Source: Hetaerina americana
Lineage: Eukaryota > Arthropoda > Insecta > Odonata > Calopterygidae
Length of the DNA stretch: 64,000 nt
Direction: 5' to 3'
Assembly: GCA_022747635.1 (NCBI GenBank)
Contig: JAKTNV010000005.1
Span: 49,071,013 to 49,135,012 of the forward strand
Shown: positions 34,972 through 47,165 of the stretch, piece after piece
Layout of the letters: each line of letters opens with the position of its first letter
Position numbering within the stretch: position 1 is the first letter of the stretch
Notes under the pieces: generated by a model
Database searches by the model: none
The model's input: the letters and a program-made list of their open reading frames with translations, nothing else
Told to the model about the DNA's origin: nothing
Made by a program: the position numbers and the translations under genes

Positions 34972-37467
34972 ATCTCACTACAATCTGCAACCCAACAATT
35001 ATTTCACTATTCTGGTTAAATAAGCGCAAGTAACATTGCGAAGTGAAACTTAATGTTACTTACGCTTACTAATGTTAATCCTTTAAAAATTTCTTTTTAG
35101 TATTTGGCTTTTCCACACAGTTGTGACATCATTAGTAACACTGCGATGTGATTGGCTTCCCACTGAAGCATAAAAAGTTGCGCTAGTATAGTTATTACTC
35201 ATTGTGTAAAGGAGGAGTGCTGTGCATCATTAAGAAAATATCACTTTGCACGGATGCATTTGCGAACTTCTCAAAATCACAAGTAATTAGGAGATTTGAT
35301 ACAGTTTTTTTAGCGCAACACTGAGGCAGCTCTGCAAGAAACCCATTGCATGATCACAAAACGGTTATATAATGCAAAATGGTGGGATATCAATGATTTG
35401 ATTTACTGAATAGCTATTGTAATTGCTTGAAAAAGATAAGGTGTTATGTTCTCTCACTCACATTATTTTTCCATTAGCTCCATAATGGTAGACTATATTA
35501 CTCAGTGATATAGTGAAATATCATTGCCCTAAAATTAGATTACATATTCTTCGCAAATTGACTACTTAAACGCGATTTTTGTTTACTGCCCCCTTATATC
35601 CTTTATTTCATGCTTGGAACAATCAATTTTGGGATGGAGCGATATAATTAAAATAACTTCTATAAATTTTCATAACTATTTTGTTTACGGCTGGTCTGTG
35701 CACGTAGGCGTTGGACCTTAATTTAGAAGAATTAAACTCTGAAACAGAAAGTATCCTTTACCTTGCCGCATTTAATGCTGAGCATAAATCCAGGGGCGAT
35801 TTTCGTGCCGTCTGCACTCAGATAAATCCCTTTTCCCACCTCCGTTCTCTCATTCACTCTCTCTCTCGTTCTCGCCTCTCCTTCCCTGGCAAAATCCTAC
35901 CACTCCTTTCTTCCCTTCACCGACACTCCCAATTCCCATTTGTCAACCAATTTTCCAGATAACCGCTTCCAAACCTTCCACCCCGTCCTATCCTCACACC
36001 TTCCTCAGCAACTCCCTCCTCATCACCCATTCTCTTCTCTTCCCCTCTCACTCTCGCGTGGCAGGTTTTGGGATTGGAACCTCTCATCTCACATTCACAT
36101 CTGTTCAGCATGACAAAGAATTGATTATTTTGGATAACGCTGGGTAGACTCACTCTTTTTTTCCCTAATACTCAGTCAAGTGTGCCAGATGATGACAGTT
36201 GTTTCTGTAGCATAACTTTTTCCAAGATATTATGCCTTAATTACGCACTGATTATCAGCATTACGAGATAACCAATTCACTCATTTTGAGGAATCTCCTT
36301 ACTGATGAAAATGTGACGGCTCTTATTTTGCGTTGCCAAAAAAAAACTGTTTTAGCGGTATCGATGGACGGTAAAATTAGACAATTTTTAAATATTCTGA
36401 CAAAACCAGATGACTACGTGTACCTAGAGCAGTCATAAGTAAATTACGCCAACACAGAGAAATGAGCGCCTCAATGAGTTCGGCGATATCATAAGTAAGA
36501 CTTGCATTCGCTGGTCGGGATGAAAATTTATGAATTTTAGAGTTTGAATTTATTACTTTTTCATAAAAGGAGAGTTTCGGCAAAGTAAGATAAATTTCAC
36601 AGAATTTCATATAACACTAAAAACTTGAAGAAAAAAAATAAATTAAATCCGAAATTATATTCACATGAACGCTTTCCTGATGTTATTATAAGGACAGGAG
36701 CTATTTCTGCTGTCCTTACGACCAATATGTAATCTAGAAAATATAATTTTCTAAGGGATCTTACTGTTTTAGCTCGGTGAATAAAATGATTATTAATAGT
36801 TGGCAGATATTTGAAGTTGAATAATTAAATATGCAATGCAATTCATTAATAAAAAAACTTAAAATACTGCAGACAAAACAATTGCGGTAGCGGGGTCCAA
36901 ACTCGCAAATTTAGGATGAATCAAAAACTCTAATCAACGTACTAACCGAAACGATACAAAACAAACAACATAATAGGACTGATAAAGGTCTAAGCATTTC
37001 TCTTCTCCAAGAAGAACAACATTTACCTCCATTCTCCTATTTCAATAGGTCATTACATAATCCTGAGATAATGTACTCCCACGATTCCCTACTCTATTGT
37101 ACCTTTACTACGGTGGTATTCTTTCACTTGAGTTTTTACTCAAACACCAAGGACTAATTCACTATACGACAGAAAGGAGAGAGGCTACCACTACTGCTCC
37201 CTTGCCAATTTGTCTCGAAAATCCCCACCACCTTTGTATTCTCGATCCCTTTCTTCTCGGCTATCTCTGCTCCTCAGTCGTCGCATCAAATTAAATTTTC
37301 CCCTCACTCGACAAAACTTCATTCACCCTCCGTTTCATGCCATCATTAACTCTGCATTTCATTAATGTCGAAGAATTTATTCTGTACGATCTTTTTTTGA
37401 TTAACTGAAACTGGCATCTAAAACGAAATAGGAACAAATAACTTTTTCCTCTTATTTTATATCCATA
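34972..37467. other. Unannotated; CT-rich tract at 35820-36060
   Basis: No gene recognised. Between about 35820 and 36060 the plus strand is pyrimidine-rich (CTCTCTCTCGTTCTCGCCTC and similar), giving a low-complexity frame that is not annotated. The rest is AT-rich. Confidence 0.45.
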
Positions 37468-37650
37468 AAGGTGAAGTGGTAGACCAGTGAGAGGAGCGTT
37501 CTAAAACGACCCGGAGAATTACTGGTTCAGTTCCGGTTGATACCCCCAGGCATCCCAATCAGTATCTCTTGTTTACATTTCTGGGTAACAGAAACTTTTG
37601 GGCGACCACAGGGACCGAGAGGAAGTAGCTGAGACCCCAACGCTCGGATT
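37468..37650 (+). mobile_element. Diverged tRNA-headed SINE-like repeat
   Basis: The plus strand carries an A-box-like GAAGTGGTAGACC and, 50 bases later, a B-box-like TGGTTCAGTTCC, followed by TGATACCC and a short body. The order and several words match the head of the SINE at 50600-50780 on the other strand (GTGGTTTGAGC, GGGTTCAATTCC, then ATTACCC). It is too diverged for the boundary to be set, and no target-site duplication was found. Confidence 0.45.
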
Positions 37651-39919
37651 TCAAGCGCACAAATGATGTTCGGTATATGTGACGGAGTCTAAATAACATG
37701 CGTTTGGGTCAATTTCTATTATGCGAGTCTATGACACCATATTTGTGCCCGCGAAAGCCGTCTAACTATGCCAGCCAATGATTGGTCCCAAAATAAATTA
37801 GTTGTAAAATAAGTTTCATTTTCAATTTTTCCCATTAAAATTTAAATCTTGCCAAGAGAACAGATAATCAAAGATTAGTAATAGGGGTTCCTTGTGTATA
37901 AGGACATCAGATTTCCAATGGCCGTGGTCCCCGTGTAGTTGCCCAAACATTCAAGCACGTCATGTGAATATGGGCTCATAGACATTCAACACTGCACCAA
38001 TGTACATTCACAGCTCATGAACTTTGATAAAACAATGCAGCTATGATTTTAATACGCATTAAAATAATTTCCTTAGATATTAACATTGCATTCAAATTAC
38101 ATGGGATAGAATATGGGAGAGAACTTAAATTTGCATTTTTGATTATGCATTTGGAACATAGCATGGGAGAGAAATTAAATTTGCATCAACTTTTAGCGGA
38201 TATTCAAGAACTTTATCTTTTGTAGGATAAAATATTTCAACAGGCGAGATAAAGCCATTTCATTTATAATTATAGCCCAGATAAGCCAAATAAATACAGT
38301 CGAAAACCCTCAAGTCAAAGATATTCTGATAAAGAAACTTCGCAGTCTCGATAGCCAATCTTAAAACTTGTAAAACGCGAACGGCTCGCCAACAGGAATG
38401 AATGCGCACAGCGTGGCTGGGAATCGTAAGCACTCCGGTGAAATCAGTGGCATTCTAGCATCATAAGTTTAATCGGCTTAGAGCGTTTCTCTAAGCTCGA
38501 AGTTTACAAGACGTGTTGAAAGTTAAAGCTGGGATTAAGCTTCTCGCTCAGCACATTAAAAGTTGAACTATTCTATAACATGGCTAATACAGCACTTCTT
38601 AAATACGTAATCCGGAATTAAAATAAGTTCACAGTTGATGATTTTGTTGCAAAATTTATTTTTTATATAAATTAATAACATAGGATTAGTGACTAGAGCA
38701 ACTGTGTTAAAACATAACAAAGTTACGCAAACAACGCTTACTTGGATGAAAGGCAGGATGGTGGTGAACATTATCTTTGATGCGATGTTTCCTCAATCAT
38801 GGCGAAGCGATATACTCCAATACTAGTAAATAAGGAAGCATGCAGGTGATAATAATAAATAATTCAGTAAATTAAAACAATAAAAGTCAATAGATCGCTG
38901 AATCATTTGATTTTATAAACATTCGGCACCAACGTACGCAGAAAAGTACCTGATTTGTGAAAAAATATTTATCTTGCTTATCGCACACTCCTTAAACATA
39001 ATTTACCGCTAAGTTCTCTCTTGTGTGTTGAGACAAGTAGAAGAAAGATTCTCTGATGGTGTACGTACTCGTATAATTGCTTTCCATCCGCCCCAAGCCG
39101 TTCATGACTCACCCCTTCTCTAGGGGTCCATGTTATCAATTGGGAGTGGAGGGGCACGTCTCGTAAACACAGCGGATGAAAGATGAGCGGGGGTGATCGG
39201 AAGCCAAGCAATGAGAAAGGAATTCCACCGTAACACAAAGAGCTCATTAGTTTTAACCTCTGAGAGTTTCAAAATTCTACCGAGTAATTACTCTCTTCCT
39301 CTATTATCCTGAGCACGACCACTCTTCGGATATCTAGTACTGTATGTATTACCTTTTCTCTCTCCACCTTTCAACGAATCTCTCCGATTCACGTCATGGA
39401 TCCTCATCCAGCTCCCACATAGTTGTATCACTATTAATCCAACACAACCGTACTGCCCTAACTGCTAATACTATCAGTTGAAAGAAGCAAAACTTTCTAT
39501 CGAGTTCTAGAAATGAGTTTTAGAGGCCTGGGAAAAGATTTCGAGAGAGCGTCCTACTAAAAAGTTTTCGGAGATGAAAACTTATAATAAAGGTTGATTC
39601 TCACTTCAGGTCCATTAATTTTCTTCATTTCAGGCTTCTCAAAAAGGTTAAATTGAAATTTTTAGCTGTAGCCGTGGAATTTAATTTTTATTAAATCCGA
39701 AGGATGGCCTGAAAAATGATTCATATTGTGACTTATTATAGGAAAAGTAAAAAATTAGTGATCAATTTCTTATGAAACACGATGGTTAGCCAAATTTTTG
39801 AAAAACTTCTCTTCTTTCGTAAATAACCTAAATTAGGTAGCAGTAGTATTTAGGAGAGGTGGCCGACAGCTGAGGTAATTTGCGCCATAGGGGAGGGATA
39901 GGAAAGCACAAAGGGTGGA
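37651..39919. other. Unannotated AT-rich sequence with a small tandem duplication
   Basis: No gene recognised. At about 38113-38186 two imperfect 50-bp units each contain ATGGGAGAGAA.TTAAATTTGCAT (starts at 38113 and 38163). Confidence 0.5.
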
Positions 39920-40157
39920 GAGGACCCCGGCGTCGGCATTAGCCTACTCTTTACGAAAGGCGCCAAGGGGTCCGCAACTTAATGTCCCATCCGACGGACG
40001 GCGTACTCACTCAAAGTGCCCTCCACAAAGCACTTCAAGTAGGGATCAAGATACCTAAAATATCGGAAAAATATTCAACACCGCCGGGATTTGAACCCGG
40101 GCCCTCTGGATGGGAAGCCAGTACGTTAGCCCCCACACCATCTTGATCCTCCTAGGT
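39920..40157 (-). mobile_element. SINE family B with tRNA-Gly-like head
   Basis: Reading leftward from about 40150, the head has GGTGTGGGGGCTAACG in the A-box position, an anticodon region CTGGCTTCCCATCCAG, and a perfect B box within CCCGGGTTCAAATCCCGG. The CTTCCCAT loop resembles tRNA-Gly with anticodon CCC, which is an inference. The body that follows includes CTTTGAGTGAGTACGCCGTC, GGGACATTAAGTTGCGG and ACCCCTTGGCGCC. The same body blocks recur at 62655-62757. The body may extend left to about 39845. It is non-coding, and Pol III transcription from the internal boxes is expected for this class. Confidence 0.75.
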
Positions 40158-42139
40158 TAGGTTCTAGGGCCACAAAAATACATATGTTTTAAGGTATGGA
40201 AGGTCATTCTGTCAAAAAGTAAAAAACGTGCTCATGATACCTGTTTTTTATTTCAATTGATAAGAAACTAACTTTAGTGATTATGTAGAACATTGATTTT
40301 CTGAAATGCAGAAAATAGATTATGCCAAAACGAGACGTAAGAGACCAACCGTTTGTCAAAATTAAATTTCAAAAATCAAAAGAACAATTAAAAGTTGATT
40401 TCCTGTCGAAATAATTAACCCTGTTAAGAATTTTCTTACAGCAGGTATGTACGATATAGAAAAAACTGGTATAATATCGTGTTAGGCATCTCATTTAACC
40501 CGCCATAAGAACCCTAAAATGGCATGGCATCAACAAAACGGGATATTAATTTTTTCCGTTCGCTTTTATGGTTCGTTAGTTGCATGACAAGGCAACCAAT
40601 TGTGAAATCGGAATCATAATCATCTAGAAAAATAATCGTGCCCGCAGACAATGAAACGACCACCGATCTCTTAACATTATTCAGTCCAACCCCTTCTATT
40701 AAACCACAACAGGTCGATACCCTTCTTTAAATAGAGTCAAATAATCTGATCGAGGTGTTCATTAGTTTCCCAGAGATGAGAGGAGAATATATTTTTTAAG
40801 TGCCTGGAAAGAGAGGGAAAAAATCGAACAACATTAAAAACTCAAAAACATGTACTTTCAGGTGCTGCCACTGACTTTTTGGACTTTGGAGGTCGAGAGT
40901 TTAAATACCGAAGGAAGTGAAATAACACATGTAGAACCACTTCCATTTGCCACAATATTCGAATGTCATAAATATGCATTTGATAGGTTTAAATGGGCGA
41001 TTATAAAACGCAATTTTAGGATATTATCAAAGCAAGTCAATGAACTGAAATAAGTTTACGTACTTAAGGATTATGAAATTATTTCACGTCACCAGGAGTA
41101 ACAGTATTGGAATGTATTGAATATTTTTCCAAGACATATTATATGCAAATAAGCGATAAATTACTTCAAGAGAAACATGAAGAATTGGCTAATTTTATAA
41201 TACTGGATCTTTAATGGAGGAGTTTGTAGGTAGGAATTCCTGCATCTTACTCAATTGATCTTGTATAAAATATGGCAGGACATTATTAATTACAATGAAA
41301 TATTGTGATACATGTATGTAAGTTGATTTTCATATAAAAATAATATGTGAATCCGTATTAATCAATCAAATAATAAAAAAATCCAGACCAGAGGAGGGTT
41401 CACACTAAGCGATGGAGACACACCCAAGCACGCGCCCCGTACTTGCTTACAAGAAAATCAATTCTTTGGCAGAGGCAACCATAGGGACTGAGGCAGACCA
41501 ACTTTTAGTGTTTCCTTACGTTGAAAGGAGACTCATTCAGGAAAGACAGTCAGACCACAAGAATACTGAAAGCTTTGCGGGAAGCTTAATCTCCTTCCAG
41601 AGAACCATTGCCCAGACTGACCTAAAACAAAGTTTCTAGAATTTTCTGAGAATCTATCATGTTTGCCTTATGCAACATCATGTCTGAGTCTAAAAAATTG
41701 ATTACGTAACGCAATATCGATGAGCCAACGTTAATCTGCCCTGGGTTTGCACATGATCATTATCCTTATTTTTCTCATTAATGTCATACAATGGGTATTT
41801 ATCTTCAAAAAACTGACAGTATCACCGTTTCATTGGCCAACACTTCACTTAGTCGCCAGTTTAACTTTCACGTAAGAGAAGCTAGGAGATGCCCTTCCAT
41901 TGACCACGCCAATGAAGAGATACTGATTCCTTCCCCAATTCCTTCGACGGGTGAACCCAGTAAATATTCCAAGCCGAAACTTATCGTCGACCCAATGAAT
42001 TATTCCGGAAGGGAGCTGGCAGGAGCATGTGACTCGGGTCGTGGGAAAATGGGAGTGCCGGAATGGAAGGTGAGCGGGTCCCTCCCGAAAGGCTGGCCGA
42101 TCACTCGTCGACGTGGGCGCGGGCGTACGTAAACACGCG
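40158..42139. other. Unannotated AT-rich sequence
   Basis: No gene recognised. Frames at 41412-41639 (75 codons) and 41791-42132 (113 codons) have no motif, splice framing or homology I can recognise. Confidence 0.45.
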
Positions 42140-42910
42140 CACGCACGTGCAAGCGAACCGAGGGACAACCCCCTCCCTTCCTCCTTCACCCCTTTCCGTG
42201 TGTCCACACCCACACGCAAGCACTCGTGTACTCACGCTTCGTCCCCACTGCTCTTCCCGCTTGCCTTTTACTTCTCCTTTATTTATTTCCATCCCCTTAC
42301 TGTCTCCTCCTTTCCCTCCTTTCACTTTCTCCTTTCCCTCTCTCTTCAATTTCTCCCTCTTTCCTTTCAACCTTCTTTTCCTATTCTTTTCTTATCCTCT
42401 TTTCTATTCCTCCATATTTTCTCCCGCTTTATTTCTCTATCATCCACTTTCTCTCCCTCCTTTTCACTCTTCTTCCTTACTTCAAACTTTTCTCTTTATC
42501 CCTCTCTCTCTCTCTGCTTCTTCGGCTCCTTCCAAACCCCTTTCAACACGCACAGGGGAAAGCCACCGACCGCCATACTCCGAGACATTATCGATCTGGT
42601 GAAGTCGAACAAGTACGACGACAGTGGCTAACTTGTCTGGCTTTGCTGAGCTCGTTATCCCGCAAGCGTTCCCATTGTTCCGTTCTGGATTCAAGCGAGG
42701 GAAAGGATGGGAGCTTTCGGGTACACATTCGAAAACTCGGAGGTAGATGGAGCGTGCGGTGAACGTAGCGAGCTGAGTCGAGGGAGTAAAATGCGAGCTG
42801 AAAAAGAGAAAGAGACAGGGAGGGAGAGAGACAATAACGAGAGGAAAGGGGGGAGAATCAGAATCAACGCGCGCCGGTCGAGCGAGGGCAATAATAAAGA
42901 GAAGCTGTGA
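42140..42910. repeat. Polypyrimidine tract switching to polypurine
   Basis: From about 42160 to 42530 the plus strand is nearly all C and T, including a (CT)n run at about 42501-42516. After a mixed segment of about 170 bases it becomes purine-rich from about 42700 to 42910 (AAAGAGAAAGAGACAGGGAG and similar). Three overlapping frames of 172-179 codons in all plus frames consist of F, S, L and P and are shadows of the tract, not proteins. Confidence 0.6.
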
Positions 42911-43334
42911 AGAAAATACAGAAGGGAAATACCGCCGAAAAATTACGTTTCCCGTAGAACTGACGGCAAACATGCCATTGGATGGGAGGAGAGTTTTTAT
43001 TTCATATTATGGTGCGAGAGTCGTAAATTATGGGCTGGTATGCGAGAAAATGTGGTGCAGGCAGGCGAAAAGGAGGAAGTAAAGGATGGGAAGTGCCAGT
43101 TTGTGGGAGAGAAAAACAAAAAAATCTAAGGCAGAAAGACTATATTATGTGGGAATAAAAGGCTCCAGGAAACAGTTAACATCGTAATTATTTTTTAAAC
43201 TGCTGTATTAACTACATCAATTACTTAAAAATGACGTTCTGGGATAAAAATAAATTTAACCATTCACAATATCGAATGAATCGAAAAAAAATATAATAAA
43301 ATAAGAAATATGACTACACATATTAAACAAGATG
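42911..43334. other. Unannotated sequence
   Basis: AT-rich, with no feature recognised. Confidence 0.5.
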
Positions 43335-43585
43335 TTTCGCGGGGTAGAGTCCAGGTGTAGCACGTTGGACTACTGACCAGAGGGCCCGGGTTCAATTCCC
43401 GGGCAAGTCTCTCTGGTCACCTTCAGCTCCACCAAAACTGTCATTTTTATCTGTGATCTTCTTGGTAAACCATAACCGGCACTGGGAAAGGAACTGGCCC
43501 CCCTACCCTGATGTGGGAATTTCACACGCCGTCTGGCTTAATACTGGGTGAACTCTACCATCACCTACCAAACTGACCTTCGCAC
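43335..43585 (+). mobile_element. SINE family A with tRNA-like head
   Basis: The head begins near GGGGTAGAGTCCAGGTGTAG and has a perfect T arm, CCCGGGTTCAATTCCCGGG at 43385-43403, whose B box is GGTTCAATTCC. After a 50-base spacer the shared body follows: TTGGTAAACCATAA, then GGGAAAGGAACTGGCC, CCCCTACCCTGATGTG, CACACGCCGT and CTCTACCATCACCTACCA. The body is the same as at 29850-29996 and, inverted, at 62787-62912. This is the only copy in the window with both head and body. It is non-coding, and the 3' end is diverged. Confidence 0.85.
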
Positions 43586-45086
43586 TGATTAATATTTATG
43601 TGGTTTATATCAAACAATATGGAAGCTAAAAACACTGAAAAGCAGATTAGAGTCGCAATAAACGTTTGGAAGAGCTGTAATATGACTTCTCGGGTAAGTA
43701 AAGTAGGCACAGCATGGGTTACCAAAATGCAATGCGCTTCGTAAAGCTATTTTAAAATCACTTTTATTTAGTTAGTCAAAAAATGACCCCTTAAAATTTT
43801 ACCCATTGATCGCGACAAGAGAAATTACAGATACAACTTGCACACGGAGGAAAGGACTTAGCAGATAAGATGTAAAAATATCCAGATAGCCAAGTTTTGG
43901 GCAGTCGAAGATGGAGGAAGGACATAGTGAACGGAGACCTTCCTTCATTATTTCTCCCGAAGAGGGAGAAATATGTCCTGAAGTTCAAACAACGTTCAAA
44001 AATAAATATACCATTCATGCCAATGTAAAAATATTCAATAAATATGGCTTTTACCAGCACAAAATTATAGCCAGGTATCTCGAAACTAATCTTTCTATTT
44101 CCTTTCATGTACCATAATTTTCAAAATCCAGAATTAGGGAAAGGTGAGTGAGATTAATCGTTATGTCGCCCTTCAATGGCTGGCAGGAACTTTGGATACG
44201 ATAATGTTACCTCATTCTGAGACGAATCAGGATGCCTGTCAGCCACTGAGTGCCGACATGACGTGCATTTTCGCTCTTCACCAATTCTCGGTGAGATTGT
44301 GACAGTGCACAGACTTTTGGAAATGATAATACTCGACATTAGTTCAATATGTTTCAGAATTCCCTCGTTCAAACAGCTAATCATTTCCCATATCATTCTC
44401 CAATAAGTCTCTTATCTTCTTAGCCTCTTCTTCATGTATCCCATATCTAATTTAGTCTGAGAAACCTGATTTTAAGTAGTTATCTCTAGCGAAATATTTC
44501 TTAAGTTTTTAGTCTCTGTTTTGGTGCACATTTCCAATTTTACATGTTTATTGTATTACTCCGGAGTTGGTGTGCACACGGAAGTGATTGGCAGAATTGT
44601 GGGGCCAAATTTTGTAGAAATTGGGGAATTTCATGCAATAGAGAGGTGGAAATGGAGCGGGAGCCAGGGCGGAGATAACTGTGATGGAGGGAGGAGATTA
44701 TGCAACGGAGTGGAAGGAACACGGCAGGGTGAGGAGGGGGTAGAACGATGGAGTTGAGGAGGGGAGCATATGGTGAATGACAGGGGACGAGAAGAACACG
44801 GAAAGGGACGGAGCCGAGGGCTTTAAATGGGGGGCGCAAGGAGAAAGAGGGGATTGAGGTTAACTTCGGAAGCAAGTCAGCTTCAGGGTAGGGCCTCTGG
44901 AAGAAATAAAATTTTAAAGACCCACATCTTCACTGTAAAACTCAGGAGGGAAGACTGAAAAACTCAACACTTCAGCGACAAAAACAGCATTAAATATCAG
45001 TAACCCCATGCATAGAAATCCGACAGACACTATTTGTGTGAATAAGCCTGGGCTGCCATGTTTTTTATACTTTCCATAATCGAGCC
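43586..45086. other. Unannotated; purine-rich island at 44640-44870
   Basis: No gene recognised. From about 44640 to 44870 the plus strand is G- and A-rich (GGAGGGAGGAG, GAGGAGGGG), giving low-complexity frames on both strands. Confidence 0.45.
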
Positions 45087-45166
45087 CTTTCTTTCTTTCA
45101 CAAATTTTTTCTTTCTTTCACAAATCTTTTCTTTCTTTCACAAATCTTTCAAAACTTTCACAAATC
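45087..45166. repeat. Four-copy 20-bp tandem repeat
   Basis: A unit close to TTTCTTTCTTTCACAAATCT repeats with a regular 20-base period. The first three copies are nearly identical and the fourth is diverged (CTTTCAAAACTTTCACAAAT). Confidence 0.85.
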
Positions 45167-45381
45167 AAAACTATTTCTTGTTAACCATTAAAATGATCTG
45201 CCAGTTTGAGGTGATGGCTTCCTCGTTTTCCCCTCTTAGCCAATGTATTCTTGGACGACTGGGTGAATTGGGTGTTCAACTCCGGAATTCCTTTCGTATT
45301 TACTAAATAATTTTCGGTATGGCATGGATTGGCTAAGTTTTTGTTTTGAGTTCATTACCTCCATGAAAAAAAAGATATTTA

Positions 45382-46134
45382 CGAGGGTCATCCGGAAAGT
45401 AGTACCCGTTCGTGAAATAAAGACACAAAAGTAAATATTAACAAACATAAAAAATTTTATTTGAAAGAGGATACTTTAAACTACTTCTCAACATAATCTC
45501 CAAGCAAATTAAGGCATTTGTCATAACGTGTGACAAGTTTCTGTATTCCTGCTGCATAGTCCTTCGCCGCCAGCTCATTGAGATACGCGAGGGACCCATC
45601 TTGCACAAATTTTTGCATAATGCAGATGGCGTTTAACAATTTCATGAACAATTGTTCGAGAAACATTGGGAAAATGCTCACAGATGTCATCAATTGTGAC
45701 GCGCCGATCGTTCCTCACGAATTCGTCAACTGAGCTCACCAGTTGGTCTGTAATGACAGACGGTCTCCCCGAACGCTCATCGTCGTGTGTGTTCCCCCTC
45801 CCCATGTTGAAGTTGCGACACCACCGCCGAACAGACGACTCGTCCATTACATTGTCTCCATACACCTCCTTTAATTGGCGATGAATATCACATGGGCGAA
45901 CGTTTCTTGCATTGAGGAATTTAATCACTGCCCTCACTTCACAACTGGCGGCGTTCTCAATTTTTTTAAACATTGTAAACAATCACAGAAACAACACAGG
46001 CAATGCTAGCGTCACGCAACTTGGCTCAGAGAAGGCAGACAAGCCACTGAAGCTATCTGACCTCGTCCAGCGGCTACTCGCGTCGTCAGCACTTCATGCG
46101 GCACGAACGGGTACTACTTTCCGGATGACCCTCG
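45382..46134 (-). mobile_element. 753-bp internally deleted mariner, copy 2
   Basis: This copy has the same length, the same perfect 33-bp terminal inverted repeats and the same deletion junction as 31414-32166, in the opposite orientation. TA lies at 45380-45381 and 46135-46136. By eye the two copies differ at only two bases, both leading to amino-acid changes. At both, copy 2 has the base that matches the family better (Gly in ERSGRPSV, Arg in KRHLHY). Flanking sequences are unrelated, so the copies arose by transposition and not by segmental duplication. Confidence 0.95.
45575..45973 (-). CDS. Truncated mariner transposase: DNA-binding domain only
   Basis: This is an intact 132-codon frame on the minus strand from the ATG at 45971-45973, encoding two helix-turn-helix units joined by a GRP-like turn (ERSGRPSV). 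It stops just beyond the deletion junction at WVPRVSQ. The catalytic DD(34)D domain is absent. The retained C-terminal tail (LNELAAKDYAAGIQ to GDYVEK, 45481-45570) is in another frame and is not part of the protein. Two copies elsewhere in a genome window sharing an intact frame suggest recent spread and do not prove function. If translated it could occupy the terminal repeats and interfere with a full-length transposase, as described for other truncated transposases. Confidence 0.7.
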   Translation of the reverse strand: MFKKIENAASCEVRAVIKFLNARNVRPCDIHRQLKEVYGDNVMDESSVRRWCRNFNMGRGNTHDDERSGRPSVITDQLVSSVDEFVRNDRRVTIDDICEHFPNVSRTIVHEIVKRHLHYAKICARWVPRVSQ

Positions 46135-46136
46135 TA

Positions 46137-46944
46137 CAAGTGAAGAGACAGTTAATGCGCGATAAATGCTCTTGATGCGTCTGATTACGTTATTAAGGAT
46201 AGAATTCATTTCTCTACCTATGCAAAACCGTCTCATCCATACCAGAGTACACAAATCTTATAGAGACATAATTTCTCCTAGAATCTTTGGGCGTTCCATT
46301 GCTCGCCAAAAATTTGAATAAATGTCACAAATTCCCCTCTTCGACTTCAAAAGATACCTCAAGATGTTTAAGCATGACAGCGTACATCAACCGTTACAGT
46401 AATACAGTTACATGTGTCATTATCGCAAATTTTCCTTTAAACAGCTCAATATTAGCCATAGACAAACTCCTAACCCAAAAGTTGAAATCACAGTGGTCAA
46501 AAATCAACTATTATGATGCGATCTCGTCTAACTACCTAAAACTATCCCCCAAGGAGCTTCTTAGATTCGATTTGTGCGATAAAAATGATTTTTAAGTGAT
46601 GGCCACTGGTGAAAGTATGTTTTGATGAATCCACGCCTAATCACAGTGAAATTTCTATAAAATGGGAATAATGAAAATATATTGGTCAAATTCTAAGCAG
46701 AGGCAAGACCAACCGCTACCCCCTCGAACATTCACAAAATATCCAGCAATTACCACGACGCCATGTATAATATCCAATCTGGAAGAGATTCAGAATTACG
46801 CGTAAACAAACACTGAAAAAACATACAGGATCTTTATGGAAAAACACCAAGGAAACTCAAATTTCGGTAAACGCTAAGGTAACAATGGTCACTGGCGTGA
46901 ATTCCCTCATTTATATCCCCGTGAAAAGGTACTCGGCGTTCTCA
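46137..46944. other. Unannotated AT-rich sequence
   Basis: A 102-codon frame at 46287-46595 has no recognisable motif. Nothing else noted. Confidence 0.45.
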
Positions 46945-47165
46945 AGCAATTTAAAATCCTTGCATAATAAACACGACAATTTGATATCTGAATACCTTAC
47001 CATTCTCCCATGTTAAACATCCCACTACGTTCATGTCCCCCTCATCGTTATCCAGTATCTGATCTCCCTTGCCCGCATCCATTTCTTCCATCTCCTCCTT
47101 AATAAACTCATTGAACATGAATACACGAGGGTAACCCCAAAATTTTATTTGTTGCAACTGATGAC
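46945..47165 (-). pseudogene. Probable LINE reverse transcriptase fragment (motif B to C region)
   Basis: On the minus strand GYPRVFMFNEFIKEEMEEMD resembles the motif B region of the LINE at 12.6 kb (GCPLPPVLFDEYVEEMIKEA), where a GCP.SPVLFN..I.E block precedes the FADD motif. It is followed by GDQILDNDEGDMNVVG, where an intact element would have an ADD motif, here lost. The match is short, and no endonuclease or flanking RT blocks were recovered. It is probably a relic of a related LINE, and chance resemblance remains possible. Confidence 0.45.

Noticed and set aside
42063..42762. Overlapping frames of 172-179 codons on the plus strand
   Set aside because: All three plus frames are open at once over a CT-rich tract and consist of F, S, L and P. 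This is a composition effect, not coding.
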